The position numbers and the translations under genes are program-made. From Haloferax sp. Q22 (GTDB taxonomy: Archaea > Halobacteriota > Halobacteria > Halobacteriales > Haloferacaceae), in the NCBI RefSeq assembly GCF_001482285.1, contig NZ_LOEP01000037.1, forward strand, positions 62,001-126,000: a stretch of 64,000 nucleotides of DNA. Reading direction: 5' to 3'. How positions within the stretch are numbered: the stretch's first letter is position 1; every line of letters begins with the position of its first letter. Below the pieces are notes generated by a model. That model had not been told where the DNA came from. It saw nothing but the letters and a program-made list of their open reading frames with translations, and ran no database searches. Shown piece by piece: positions 49,653-58,479 of the stretch.

Positions 49653-51479
49653 ATGGCAACCAGCCGAGATACCGGACGGACACCGGCGGCCGACGCGGCC
49701 CCGGATGACCGCGCCGCGTCAGCGACGTTGCACAGTTTCCTCAACTGCTACCTCCACGAAATCGGCGGTCACGAGGTCGTCGACGCGGCCGAGACACCGC
49801 TTGAAACGGACTGTGGGAAGGGATTTCGACTCTCCCTTCCGGAGCAGAGTATCGAGGTGTTCGTGCCGCTTTCGTACTATTCCGCCGGGGACCGACACCT
49901 GTTCGGCGGGCCCGGCGTCTCCGTCCTCCCGGACGGTCGGGTCCTCGGCCTCGACTACCTCCGGCTTGCGCGATTGCTCCTCGAAGAGCTATCGCTCGCT
50001 CGCGACGCACCGGGCGCGGTGGACGAACTGCTCCTCCGGGTCGTCGAGAGTTGTCGGAACACCGCCCGCGCGGTCGAGGCCCGCCGCGGCGACGAAGCGC
50101 GGCTGTACGGCTTCGAGACGACGTTCCGCGACGCCGAGCAGTCGCTCGTCTTCGGCCACCACAGACACCCGACACCCAAGAGCAGGCAGGGCATCGCGCC
50201 GCACGACGAACCGCGGTTCGCCCCGGAGCTACGCGGGTCGTTCCAGCTCCACTACTTCCGGGTCGAACCCGGCCTCCTCGACCACGACTCGACGCTCGAC
50301 CGGAGCGCCCCGGCGTGGATAGCCGACGCGCTCAGGGCGGACGAGTCGGTCCCCGAGTCGTTCGTCGCCGAACACCTCGATGACAATACCGACGACGGAC
50401 TCGTCCCGGTCCACCCGTGGCAGGCTGACTACCTCCTCGAACAGCCGGCGGTTCGAGCGCGCCTCGGCGACGGCATCGAATCCCTCGGCGAGGTCGGCCG
50501 GGAGTTCTACCCGACCTCCTCGGTGCGGACGCTGTACTCACCGGACGCGCCGTTCATGGTCAAGGGCTCCCTGAACGTCAAAATCACCAATTCGGCGCGG
50601 GTCAACAAGCGCCACGAACTGGTCCGCGGCGTCGCCGTCAGCGAACTGCTCGACGCCGGCCTTCGCGACGTTATCGACGCCGAGTTCCCCGAGTTCGGTC
50701 TCGTGGACGACCCGGCCTACGTCACCGTCGATCTCGGCGACGGCGAGTCCGGCTTCGAGACCGTCCTCCGCGAGAACCCCTTCCGCGGCGACGCGGCGAC
50801 GAACGCGACGCCCGTGGTCGCACTCTGTCAGAACCCCATCGGCGAGGGTCGCTCCCGACTCGGGACTATCGTCGAGACGCTCGCGGAGCGCGAGGGGCGG
50901 TCGCCGGGCGCGGTCGCCGAGTCGTGGTTTCGGCGGTACCTCTCGGTCGGGCTCCGACCGGTGCTGTGGCTCTACCTCCGGTACGGCTTCGGCGTCGAGG
51001 CCCACCAGCAGAACAGCGTCGTCCTGCTGGAAGATGGCTACCCAGCAGGGTTCCGCTACCGCGACAATCAGGGCTACTACTTCCCCGAATCGCGGTACGC
51101 CCGACTCGACGAGTTCCTCCCCGGCGTCGGCGAGCGGACGGACACCGTCTGCGGCGACGACATCGGGGACCAGCGCATGATATACTGGACGATTCTCAAC
51201 AACGCGCTCGGCGTCGTCAGCGCACTCGGCCGGAGCGGACTGGTCGATGAACGGCGACTGCTCGCGGCGCTCCGCGAGGAACTCGAATCGCTCCGCGAGA
51301 TCGACGCGCCGGGGTCGTCGCTCCTCGACCGGCTGCTCTTCGAGCCGACGCTGACGCGCCAGTCGAACCTCCTGACGCGGTTCCACGACATCGACGAACT
51401 GGACGACTCCCTCGACGACGCGCCGCTCTTCGTCGAGGTCGACAATCCGCTGGTGACGGAGTTCGACGGGGAGCGGTGA
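49653..51479 (+). CDS. IucA/IucC-family (NIS) siderophore synthetase, extra copy
   Basis: A 608-residue NRPS-independent siderophore synthetase, joining citrate or a citrate derivative to an amine via an acyl-adenylate. Core motifs: FGHHRHPTPKSRQG, HPWQADYLLEQ, SSVRTLYSPDAPFMVKGSLN followed by VKITNSARVNK, and GVEAHQQNSVVLL. It has its own iron box and lies ahead of the six-gene operon. It is strikingly similar to the synthetase at 54687 (same N-terminal SFLNCYL, same core), pointing to duplication. Its role as a third synthetase is not explained by the known rhizobactin/schizokinen pathways. Confidence 0.85.
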   Translation: MATSRDTGRTPAADAAPDDRAASATLHSFLNCYLHEIGGHEVVDAAETPLETDCGKGFRLSLPEQSIEVFVPLSYYSAGDRHLFGGPGVSVLPDGRVLGLDYLRLARLLLEELSLARDAPGAVDELLLRVVESCRNTARAVEARRGDEARLYGFETTFRDAEQSLVFGHHRHPTPKSRQGIAPHDEPRFAPELRGSFQLHYFRVEPGLLDHDSTLDRSAPAWIADALRADESVPESFVAEHLDDNTDDGLVPVHPWQADYLLEQPAVRARLGDGIESLGEVGREFYPTSSVRTLYSPDAPFMVKGSLNVKITNSARVNKRHELVRGVAVSELLDAGLRDVIDAEFPEFGLVDDPAYVTVDLGDGESGFETVLRENPFRGDAATNATPVVALCQNPIGEGRSRLGTIVETLAEREGRSPGAVAESWFRRYLSVGLRPVLWLYLRYGFGVEAHQQNSVVLLEDGYPAGFRYRDNQGYYFPESRYARLDEFLPGVGERTDTVCGDDIGDQRMIYWTILNNALGVVSALGRSGLVDERRLLAALREELESLREIDAPGSSLLDRLLFEPTLTRQSNLLTRFHDIDELDDSLDDAPLFVEVDNPLVTEFDGER

Positions 51480-51575
51480 GCTGACGCGGCGGCGACGCGA
51501 GCGGCCGACGCGAAGCCCAAAACTCGACTCGACCCAACGCGGCCGGCGCGTGGGTGGGCGTTCGGGCGGAGAAAA

Positions 51576-51667
51576 CCGCCGAAAGCGGCGGAAGGCGGGT
51601 CGTCGCGGACGCTCCGCGGCGACCGAGTAGCGGCCGCGCTGCCGATTTATTATTCACACAAGGTGTG
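51576..51667 (+). terminator. stem-loops between the two siderophore transcription units
   Basis: Downstream of the synthetase are CCGCCG-AAAG-CGGCGG (51576-51591) and the near-perfect hairpin GTCGTCGCGG-5-CCGCGGCGAC (51599-51623, one G-T wobble). A small CACAC-3-GTGTG repeat follows at 51655-51667. The first two could end or slow the upstream transcript. The T-rich atttattatt (51645-51654) follows and may serve as archaeal termination signal. The remaining 51480-51575 holds nothing recognisable. Confidence 0.45.
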
Positions 51668-51690
51668 CCTGCAGTAAACTTTTTGTATTT

Positions 51691-51704
51691 TTAGGCTAGC
51701 CTAA
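51691..51704. promoter_or_regulatory. DtxR-type iron box 4
   Basis: TTAGGCTAGCCTAA, identical to box 3, perfect over the 18 bp 51689-51706. T-rich, TATA-like ttttgtattt (51681-51690) adjoins it on the left and an ATG occurs at 51711, with nearly the same spacing as box 3 to its gene. It should control the dat-ddc siderophore operon. Confidence 0.75.
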
Positions 51705-51710
51705 AACTGT

Positions 51711-51761
51711 ATGCTCGACAGCGACAGACCGACGACGAATCGGCGGAGGACAGCGCGATGA
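51711..51761 (+). CDS. 16-codon leaderless upstream ORF coupled to dat
   Basis: ATG at 51711 begins a reading frame of 16 codons (MLDSDRPTTNRRRTAR) whose TGA at 51759-51761 overlaps the dat start codon (ATGA at 51758-51761). The ATG sits 4 bp after the extended iron box. This is where the other iron-regulated gene (49653) has its start codon, so a leaderless transcript would begin with this ORF. It may be needed for ribosomes to reach dat, or act as a leader peptide rich in Arg/Thr. Expression is inferred from position only. Confidence 0.5.
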   Translation: MLDSDRPTTNRRRTAR

Positions 51762-53137
51762 CCGACCCGACGACCGGCAACGAGGCGTTGCTCGAACAGC
51801 AGGCCGCCCGCGAGTCGAGCGCGCGGACCTACCCCCGACACCTCCCGCACGCGATACGGGAGGCCTCGGGTGTCACCGTCACCGACATGGACGGCGAGGA
51901 GTACTACGACTGCCTCGCGGGGGCCGGCACGCTCGCACTCGGACACAACCACCCGAAGGTGGTCGAGGCGATGGAGCGCGTCCTCGCCGAGGACCGCCCG
52001 CTCCACACCCTCGACATCACGACGCCCGTCAAAGAGCGGTTCGTCGACACGCTGTTCGACAGCCTCCCCGACGAGCTCGCCGACAACGCGCGGGTGCAGT
52101 TCTGTAGCCCCGCCGGGACCGACGCCGTCGAGGCCGCGCTCAAGCTCGTCAAGACGGCGACAGGCAACCGGAGCGTCCTCGGGTTTCAGGGCGGCTACCA
52201 CGGCATGACCAACGGCGCGCTGAGCCTGATGGGCGACACCGACCCGAAGGAGGACGTGCCGGGACTGATGCCCGACGTACACCACCTCCCGTATCCGTAC
52301 GAGTATCGGTGTCCGTTCGGCGTCGGCGGCGAGGAGTGCCACGAACTCGCCGCCCGGTACGTCGAGCGCACCCTCGACGACCCCGAAAGCGGCATCACGG
52401 ACCCCGCCGGGATGGTGGTCGAACTCGTCCAAGGCGAGGGCGGCGCGATTCCCGCGCCCGACGACTGGACCCGCGAGATTCGGCGGGTGACCCGCGAGCG
52501 CGACATCCCGCTCGTCGTAGACGAGATTCAGACCGGACTCGGCCGGACCGGCGAGCTGTACGCCTTCGAACACGCCGACATCGTCCCCGACGCAGTCACG
52601 CTCTCGAAGGCAATCGGTGGGTCGCTCCCGCTTTCGGTCGTCGTCTACGACGAGTCGCTCGACGTCTGGGAGCCGGGCGCACACGCCGGGACCTTCCGCG
52701 GGAACCAACTCGCGATGGCCGCCGGCATCGCCACCATCGAACACGTGCTCGAACACGACCTCGACGGCCACGCCGCGCGCATGGGCGACCGACTCCGCGG
52801 CCACCTCGACGCGGCGAAGCGCGCTCACGACGCCGTCGGTGACGTGCGCGGTCGCGGGCTGATGCTCGGCGTCGAACTCGTCGACCCAGCGGGGGAGCCC
52901 GACGCCTGCGGGCGCTTCCCGGCGCATCCGGACCTCGCCGACGCCGTCCGCGCGGCGTGTTTCGACCGCGGGCTCATCGTCGAACTCGGCGGCCGCCACG
53001 GGAGCGTCGTCCGGTTCCTCCCGCCGCTCGTCGTCACTCCGAACGACGTGGACGCCATCGGGAGCATCTTCGCGGACGCCGTGGAGGCCGCAATCGAGGA
53101 GGTCGACGCTGACGGCCGCCGGGAGGTCGCCGCATGA
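51758..53137 (+). CDS. dat: L-2,4-diaminobutyrate:2-oxoglutarate aminotransferase
   Basis: A 459-residue class III PLP aminotransferase of the Dat type. It has the characteristic ARTYPRHLPHAIREASGVTV start, PAGTDAVEAALKLVKTATG, VLGFQGGYHGMTNGALSLMG, the Asp in VVDEIQTGLGRTG, and the Schiff-base Lys in LSKAIGGSLPL. It makes 2,4-diaminobutyrate from aspartate semialdehyde. The next gene decarboxylates that product to 1,3-diaminopropane, so the two supply the amine for a citrate-hydroxamate siderophore. It is first in the operon after the upstream ORF and overlaps ddc by 4 bp. Confidence 0.88.
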   Translation: MTDPTTGNEALLEQQAARESSARTYPRHLPHAIREASGVTVTDMDGEEYYDCLAGAGTLALGHNHPKVVEAMERVLAEDRPLHTLDITTPVKERFVDTLFDSLPDELADNARVQFCSPAGTDAVEAALKLVKTATGNRSVLGFQGGYHGMTNGALSLMGDTDPKEDVPGLMPDVHHLPYPYEYRCPFGVGGEECHELAARYVERTLDDPESGITDPAGMVVELVQGEGGAIPAPDDWTREIRRVTRERDIPLVVDEIQTGLGRTGELYAFEHADIVPDAVTLSKAIGGSLPLSVVVYDESLDVWEPGAHAGTFRGNQLAMAAGIATIEHVLEHDLDGHAARMGDRLRGHLDAAKRAHDAVGDVRGRGLMLGVELVDPAGEPDACGRFPAHPDLADAVRAACFDRGLIVELGGRHGSVVRFLPPLVVTPNDVDAIGSIFADAVEAAIEEVDADGRREVAA

Positions 53138-54690
53138 ACGGCGTCGGCGGCGTCGAGGCCGACGGCGAGCGCCACGACCCGCGACCGGACGCCGCGAAGT
53201 GGTTTCTGAGCGGCGACGACGACGACCGAGCGCGCTACCGGGACGCGATTCGGCGGGCGTGCGATCTCGTTCTCGACGAGTTCGCCGACGAGGCGACGCC
53301 GTACTCGGGGGCGAAACCCGAGGAACTCGACGACGCGCTCGCCCGGTTCGAGATGCTTCCCCACGAGGGCGACGGCCTGGTCGCGGCGCTCGGCCGTACC
53401 GAGCCGGTTCTGCGGAACTCGGTCGGCGTGTCGGACCCGACCTGCGTCGCACACCTCCAGTGTCCGCCGACGATTCCCGCGCTCGCGGCCGAGGTGCTCC
53501 TGACGGCGACGAACCAGTCGATGGACTCGTGGGACCAGAGCCCCGCCGCGACACAACTCGAACGGCAATTCGTCGACGAGTTGTGCGACCTGTTCGGCTA
53601 CGAAAACGGCGACGGCGTGTTCACAAGCGGCGGCACGCAGTCGAACTTCGTCGGCCTGCTCCTCGCGCGCAACAGGGTCCTCCTGGAGGAGTACGGCGTC
53701 GACGTACAACAGGCCGGCCTCCCACCGGAGGCGAGAGACCTGCGCATCCTCTGTTCGGCTGACGCCCATTTCACCGCCAAACAGGCCGCGTCGCACCTCG
53801 GTCTCGGCGAGAACGCCGTCGTCACCGTCTCGACCGACGACGACCGCTGCCTGTCGATGGAAGCGTTCGACGAGGCGGTCTCGGACCTCCGGGAGCGCGG
53901 AAAACGCCCGTTCGCAATCGTCGCGACCGCCGGGACGACGGACTTCGGGAGCATCGACCCGCTCGGCCCGCTGGCCGACCGCGCGGCCGAACTCGACTGC
54001 TGGTACCACGTCGATGCCGCGTGGGGCGGCGCGCTCGCCCTGAGCGACGACCACGCCGACAAACTCGCCGGTATCGAGGCCGCGGACTCCGTCGCGGTCG
54101 ACTTCCACAAACTGTTCTACCAGCCGATTAGCTGCGGCGCGGTGCTCGTCCGCGACGAGTCGGCGTACGACCTCATCGACCGCAACGCGGCCTACCTGAA
54201 CCCGGAACGCGACGACGACGCGGGCGTTCCGAACCTCGTCTCGAAGTCCGTCCAGACGACCCGGCGGTTCGACGCGCTCAAACCCTTCGTCACGATGCAG
54301 GCGCTCGGCCGCGAGGGACTGGCGTCGATGGTCGAGTACACCATCGACCTCGCCGACGACGCCGCGAGGCTCGTCGAGGCCGACCCCGACCTCCGACTCG
54401 TCCACGACTCCGACCTGAACGTCGTCGTCTTTCGGTACGTCCCTGAGACCGGGCGGACCGGCGACACGGCAGGCGAACGGCGCGTCGCCGACCTGAACGA
54501 GGCCATCCGCGACTCCCTCCTCGACGACGGCGAGGCCGTGGTGGCCCGGACCACCGTCGACGGCGAGACGTGCCTGAAGCTAACGCTCCTGAACCCCCGA
54601 ACGACGCGCGAGGACCTCCGAGAACTCCTGCGCGAGATTTCGACCCGCGGCACCGCACTCGAAACGACGACCGACGACCGATACGCATGA
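53134..54690 (+). CDS. ddc: L-2,4-diaminobutyrate decarboxylase
   Basis: A 518-residue group II PLP decarboxylase. Motifs: MDSWDQSPAATQLERQFVDEL, GVFTSGGTQSNFVGLLLARN, YHVDAAWGGALALSDDH and the PLP-Lys in VDFHKLFYQPISCGA. It turns 2,4-diaminobutyrate into 1,3-diaminopropane. Adjacency to dat is the usual arrangement. The N-terminus has an acidic leader, and the start codon overlaps the dat stop. It overlaps the following synthetase by 4 bp. Confidence 0.88.
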   Translation: MNGVGGVEADGERHDPRPDAAKWFLSGDDDDRARYRDAIRRACDLVLDEFADEATPYSGAKPEELDDALARFEMLPHEGDGLVAALGRTEPVLRNSVGVSDPTCVAHLQCPPTIPALAAEVLLTATNQSMDSWDQSPAATQLERQFVDELCDLFGYENGDGVFTSGGTQSNFVGLLLARNRVLLEEYGVDVQQAGLPPEARDLRILCSADAHFTAKQAASHLGLGENAVVTVSTDDDRCLSMEAFDEAVSDLRERGKRPFAIVATAGTTDFGSIDPLGPLADRAAELDCWYHVDAAWGGALALSDDHADKLAGIEAADSVAVDFHKLFYQPISCGAVLVRDESAYDLIDRNAAYLNPERDDDAGVPNLVSKSVQTTRRFDALKPFVTMQALGREGLASMVEYTIDLADDAARLVEADPDLRLVHDSDLNVVVFRYVPETGRTGDTAGERRVADLNEAIRDSLLDDGEAVVARTTVDGETCLKLTLLNPRTTREDLRELLREISTRGTALETTTDDRYA

Positions 54691-56468
54691 ATCCGAACAA
54701 CACAGCCGAGTCAGCGACGATACACAGCTTCCTGAACTGCTACCTCCGGGAGACCGGCGACTACACCGTCGTCCCCGCCGGGGACGCACCGGTCGAGACG
54801 GACGCCGGCGAAGTCGTCCACGCGCCGCTGTTCCATCAGGGCGTGGACCTCTACGTCCCGCTTTCGTACCGGTCGCCGACGGACCGACACCTGTTCGACC
54901 TGCCCGGCGTCTACCGACTTCCCCGGGGCGAGACGCTCCCGCTCGAGTACACGATGCTCGTGACGCTCGTCACGACCGAACTCAGACTCGACCGCGACGA
55001 CACCGGCGCGGCCGACGAACTGCTCCTTCGCGTCGTCAAGAGCTGTCAGAATATCGAACGGTTCGTCGAGGGGCGCCGCGGCGACGAGGAGCGACTGTAC
55101 GGCTTCGACACCACCTTCCGCGACGCGGAGCAGTCGCTCGTCTTCGGCCACCCGCTCCACCCGACGCCCAAAAGCAGGCAGGGCATCCCCGACCACGAGT
55201 CGCGGACCTACGCGCCCGAACTCCGCGGGTCGTTCCCGCTGGCGTACTTCAGCGCCGACCCCTCGCTCGTCTCGCAGGACTCCGCGCGCGACGACTCGGC
55301 GGCCGAGTGGGTCGCGTCGGCGCTCCGGGCGGACGAGTCGGTCCCCGAGTCGTTCGTCGCCGAACACGTCGATAGCGAGAGGGTGCTGATTCCCGTCCAC
55401 CCGTGGCAAGCGGACTACCTCCGCGCGCAACCCGAAGTGCAGACGCACCTCGGCGACGGCCTCGAATACGTCGGCCAGGTCGGCCGAGAGTTCTACCCGA
55501 CCTCCTCGGTGCGGACGCTGTACTCGCCGGACGCGCCGTTCATGGTCAAGGGGTCGCTGAACGTCAAAATCACCAACTCCGAGCGGACGAACAAACTCCC
55601 CGAACTGGAGCGCGGCGTCGCCATCACCGAACTGCTGAATACCGAACTCGGCGACGACCTCGAAGAGCGGTTCCCGGCGTTCGACATCGTCCGCGACCCG
55701 GCGTACCTGACGGTCGACCTCGACGACGGCGAATCCGGCTTCGAAACCGTCCTCCGCGAGAACCCCTTCCGCGGCAACGCGGCGACGAACGCGACGCCCG
55801 TGGTCGGTCTCTGTCAGGACCACCTCGGCGACGGGTCGTCGCGGCTGGCGACGCTCGTCGAGGGAATCGCCGACCACGAGGGGCGACCGACCGACGCGGT
55901 GGCGGAAGACTGGTTCCGTCAGTACCTCGAACTGTCGGTCCGGCCGGTGCTGTGGCTCTATCTCGAACGCGGGCTGGGCGTCGAAGCCCACCAGCAGAAC
56001 AGCGTCCTGACGCTCGACGGCGGCTATCCCGAGACGTTCCACTACCGCGACAATCAGGGCTACTACCTCCCCGAGTCGATGTACGACGAGGTGGACGCGC
56101 TCCTGCCCGGCATCGGCGAGCGCGCCGACACCGTCTGTCCGGACGCCGTCGCCGACGAACGCATCCGGTACTACGTCATCATCAACAACGCCCTCGGCCT
56201 CGTCAACGCCTTCGGCACGGCCGGGCTGGTCGACGAGCGACGCCTCTTGGGCGTCCTCCGCGAGGAACTCGAATCGCTTCGCCGGTACGACCGACCGTCG
56301 TCGTCGCTCCTCGACGACCTCCTCACGAAAGAGACGATTCCCTGCAAGGCGAACCTGCTCACGCGGTTCCACGACATGGACGAACTGGAGGGCTCGCTGG
56401 CGAACCAGTCGGTGTACGCCGATATCGACAACCCGCTGGTCACGGAACTGGAGGTGCCGACGCCATGA
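54687..56468 (+). CDS. IucA/IucC-family siderophore synthetase (RhbC position)
   Basis: A 593-residue NIS synthetase with FGHPLHPTPKSRQG, HPWQADYLRAQ, SSVRTLYSPDAPFMVKGSLN followed by VKITNSERTNK, and GVEAHQQNSVLTL. It occupies the place of rhbC in the rhizobactin order. It should attach the first N-acetyl-N-hydroxy-diaminopropane arm to citrate. The close paralogue at 49653 shares all motifs and most spacing. It overlaps ddc and the acetyltransferase by 4 bp each. Confidence 0.86.
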   Translation: MNPNNTAESATIHSFLNCYLRETGDYTVVPAGDAPVETDAGEVVHAPLFHQGVDLYVPLSYRSPTDRHLFDLPGVYRLPRGETLPLEYTMLVTLVTTELRLDRDDTGAADELLLRVVKSCQNIERFVEGRRGDEERLYGFDTTFRDAEQSLVFGHPLHPTPKSRQGIPDHESRTYAPELRGSFPLAYFSADPSLVSQDSARDDSAAEWVASALRADESVPESFVAEHVDSERVLIPVHPWQADYLRAQPEVQTHLGDGLEYVGQVGREFYPTSSVRTLYSPDAPFMVKGSLNVKITNSERTNKLPELERGVAITELLNTELGDDLEERFPAFDIVRDPAYLTVDLDDGESGFETVLRENPFRGNAATNATPVVGLCQDHLGDGSSRLATLVEGIADHEGRPTDAVAEDWFRQYLELSVRPVLWLYLERGLGVEAHQQNSVLTLDGGYPETFHYRDNQGYYLPESMYDEVDALLPGIGERADTVCPDAVADERIRYYVIINNALGLVNAFGTAGLVDERRLLGVLREELESLRRYDRPSSSLLDDLLTKETIPCKANLLTRFHDMDELEGSLANQSVYADIDNPLVTELEVPTP

Positions 56469-57103
56469 CCGGTTCGAACGCCGACCCGGCGACTACGACC
56501 GCGACCGCGACGACGCGAGCGGGCGCGGCCCGCGAGTACGCGTATCGGGTTCGAAACGAGCGCATCGACCGGACCGTGGCGTTCGCCGAGGTCGACCCGG
56601 CCCTCGATTTCGACCGGCTCTGCGCGTGGTTCGGCTCCGACCACGTCAAGCCGTACTGGCAACTCGACCTGCCGGAGGCGGCGTTTCGGGCGAAGCTCAA
56701 CGAAAAACTCGACGACGACCATCTCACGCCCTACGTCGGCCTGCTGGACCACACGCCGATGAGCTACTGGGAGACGTACCGCGCGGCCGACGACGTGGTC
56801 GGCGAGCGCTACGGCGCGGAGCCGGAAGACCGCGGCGTCCACCTGCTCATCGGGCCGCCGGAGTACCTCGGGCACGGCTACGCCGCGCCGCTCCTGCGGG
56901 CGATTACCGCGTTTCAGTTCCGCGCAACTGACGCCGAGCGGGTCGTCAGCGAACCGGACGTTCGCAACGAAATCGCTATCCGCGTCTTCGAGCGGTGCGG
57001 TTACGAACCGCAGGAACGAATCGACCTCCCCGACAAGGAAGCGCTGTTGATGCACTGCGAGCGCGAGCGGTTTTTCGGCGGGGAGACGGAGGTGGGCCGA
57101 TGA
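56465..57103 (+). CDS. siderophore GNAT acetyltransferase (IucB/RhbD type)
   Basis: A 212-residue acyltransferase of the GNAT fold in the IucB/AlcB family. Family motifs: KPYWQLDLPEAAFRAKL, PMSYWETYRAADDVVGERY, GVHLLIGPPEYLGHGYAAPLLRAI (acyl-CoA loop) and VVSEPDVRNEIAIRVFERCGYE. It acetylates the N-hydroxylated diaminopropane, giving the hydroxamate. It lies between the synthetase and the monooxygenase in the standard order, with 4-bp overlaps on each side. Confidence 0.86.
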   Translation: MTGSNADPATTTATATTRAGAAREYAYRVRNERIDRTVAFAEVDPALDFDRLCAWFGSDHVKPYWQLDLPEAAFRAKLNEKLDDDHLTPYVGLLDHTPMSYWETYRAADDVVGERYGAEPEDRGVHLLIGPPEYLGHGYAAPLLRAITAFQFRATDAERVVSEPDVRNEIAIRVFERCGYEPQERIDLPDKEALLMHCERERFFGGETEVGR

Positions 57104-58479
57104 GCGAGACGCCCGTCCACGACGTGGTCGGCGTCGGCCTCGGGCCGTTCAACCTCGGACTGGCCGCCATGCTCGACGACGCGCCCGACGACGTGGACGC
57201 GGTGTTCCTCGAACAGGACGCCGAGTTCGCGTGGCACGAGGGGATGCTCATCGAGGGGACGACCCTCGAAGTGCCGTTCCTCGCGGACCTCGTGACGCTG
57301 GCCGACCCGACGAGTCCCCACAGCTACCTCAACTACCTGCGGGAGACCGGCCGCATCTACGAGTTTTACTTCTACGAGACGTTCCAGATTCCCCGGCGGG
57401 AGTACAACGACTACCTGCGCTGGGTCAGCCGGCGACTCGACGCCTGCCGGTTCGAACGCCGGGTGACGAACATCGAGTGGTCCGACGCCGACGCCGGCTA
57501 CTTCGAGGTGACCGCCCGCCACCCCGAAAGCGGCGAGGAGCACCGTTACCGGGGCGAAGACGTGGTGTTCGGCGTCGGAAGCCGACCGCACGTCCCCGAA
57601 AATCTGGGCGGGCACCCCGAGCGGGACGTGTTCCACACCGCGGCGTATCGGAGCCGAAAAGAGCGGTGTCTCGACGCCGACTCGATAACCGTCGTCGGGT
57701 CGGGCCAGAGCGCCGCGGAGGTGTTCTTGGACCTCTTGGAGGCGCAGGCCGACGCGGATTACCGGCTCGACTGGCTCACGCGCTCGGAGGGCTTCTTCCC
57801 GATGGAGTACTCGAAGCTCGGACTCCAGCACTTCACGCCGGAGTACACGTCGTACTTCAACGACCTCCCGCAAGAGACCCGTGACGAGGTGTACCCCGAA
57901 CAGGACCTGCTGTACAAGGGCATCGACGTGAACACCAGCGCCGAGATATACGATGCACTCTACCGTCGCTCCATCGGCGACCGCGACCCCGACGTGGGGC
58001 TGTTCGCCATGACCTCGGTGGAGGGCATCGAGCGGGTGTCCGGTCCCGGCGGGCCGCGCTACCGTCTCGACTGCGAGCAGTGGCAGTCCGAGACGCCGTT
58101 CGCCCACGAGAGCGAGGTCGTCGTCCTCGGGACGGGCTACCACCGTCCGACGCCGAGTTTCCTCTCGTCGCTCGAATCGCGCATCGAGTGGGACGACAGG
58201 GGTCGCTACCGCGTCACCGACGACTACCGACTGCGCCTCGACGACGACGTGACGGGGCGCATCTTCGTCCAGAACGCCGAGCGCCACACCCACGGGGTCG
58301 GCGCGCCCGACCTCGGCCTCGGCTGTTATCGCAACGCGCACATCGTGAACCGACTCTGCGACCGAACGGTCTACCCCGAAGACGAGGACACCGTGTTTCA
58401 GGACTTCGCCGTCGAGCGGTTCCTCGAAACGACCGGCGGCGCGACCGCGGCGGCATCGACGGCGGAGGAAGACGAATGA
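57100..58479 (+). CDS. siderophore N-monooxygenase (IucD/RhbE type, flavin)
   Basis: A 459-residue flavin- and NADPH-dependent amine N-hydroxylase of the IucD family. FAD motif VGVGLGPFNLGLAAML (residues about 10-25), the substrate region SYLNYLRETGRIYEFYFYE, NADPH motif VVGSGQSAAEVFLDLLE, and the LGTGYHRPTPSFL loop near the end of the second half. It hydroxylates one nitrogen of 1,3-diaminopropane. It follows the acetyltransferase with a 4-bp overlap, as in the rhizobactin operon. Confidence 0.87.
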   Translation: MSETPVHDVVGVGLGPFNLGLAAMLDDAPDDVDAVFLEQDAEFAWHEGMLIEGTTLEVPFLADLVTLADPTSPHSYLNYLRETGRIYEFYFYETFQIPRREYNDYLRWVSRRLDACRFERRVTNIEWSDADAGYFEVTARHPESGEEHRYRGEDVVFGVGSRPHVPENLGGHPERDVFHTAAYRSRKERCLDADSITVVGSGQSAAEVFLDLLEAQADADYRLDWLTRSEGFFPMEYSKLGLQHFTPEYTSYFNDLPQETRDEVYPEQDLLYKGIDVNTSAEIYDALYRRSIGDRDPDVGLFAMTSVEGIERVSGPGGPRYRLDCEQWQSETPFAHESEVVVLGTGYHRPTPSFLSSLESRIEWDDRGRYRVTDDYRLRLDDDVTGRIFVQNAERHTHGVGAPDLGLGCYRNAHIVNRLCDRTVYPEDEDTVFQDFAVERFLETTGGATAAASTAEEDE

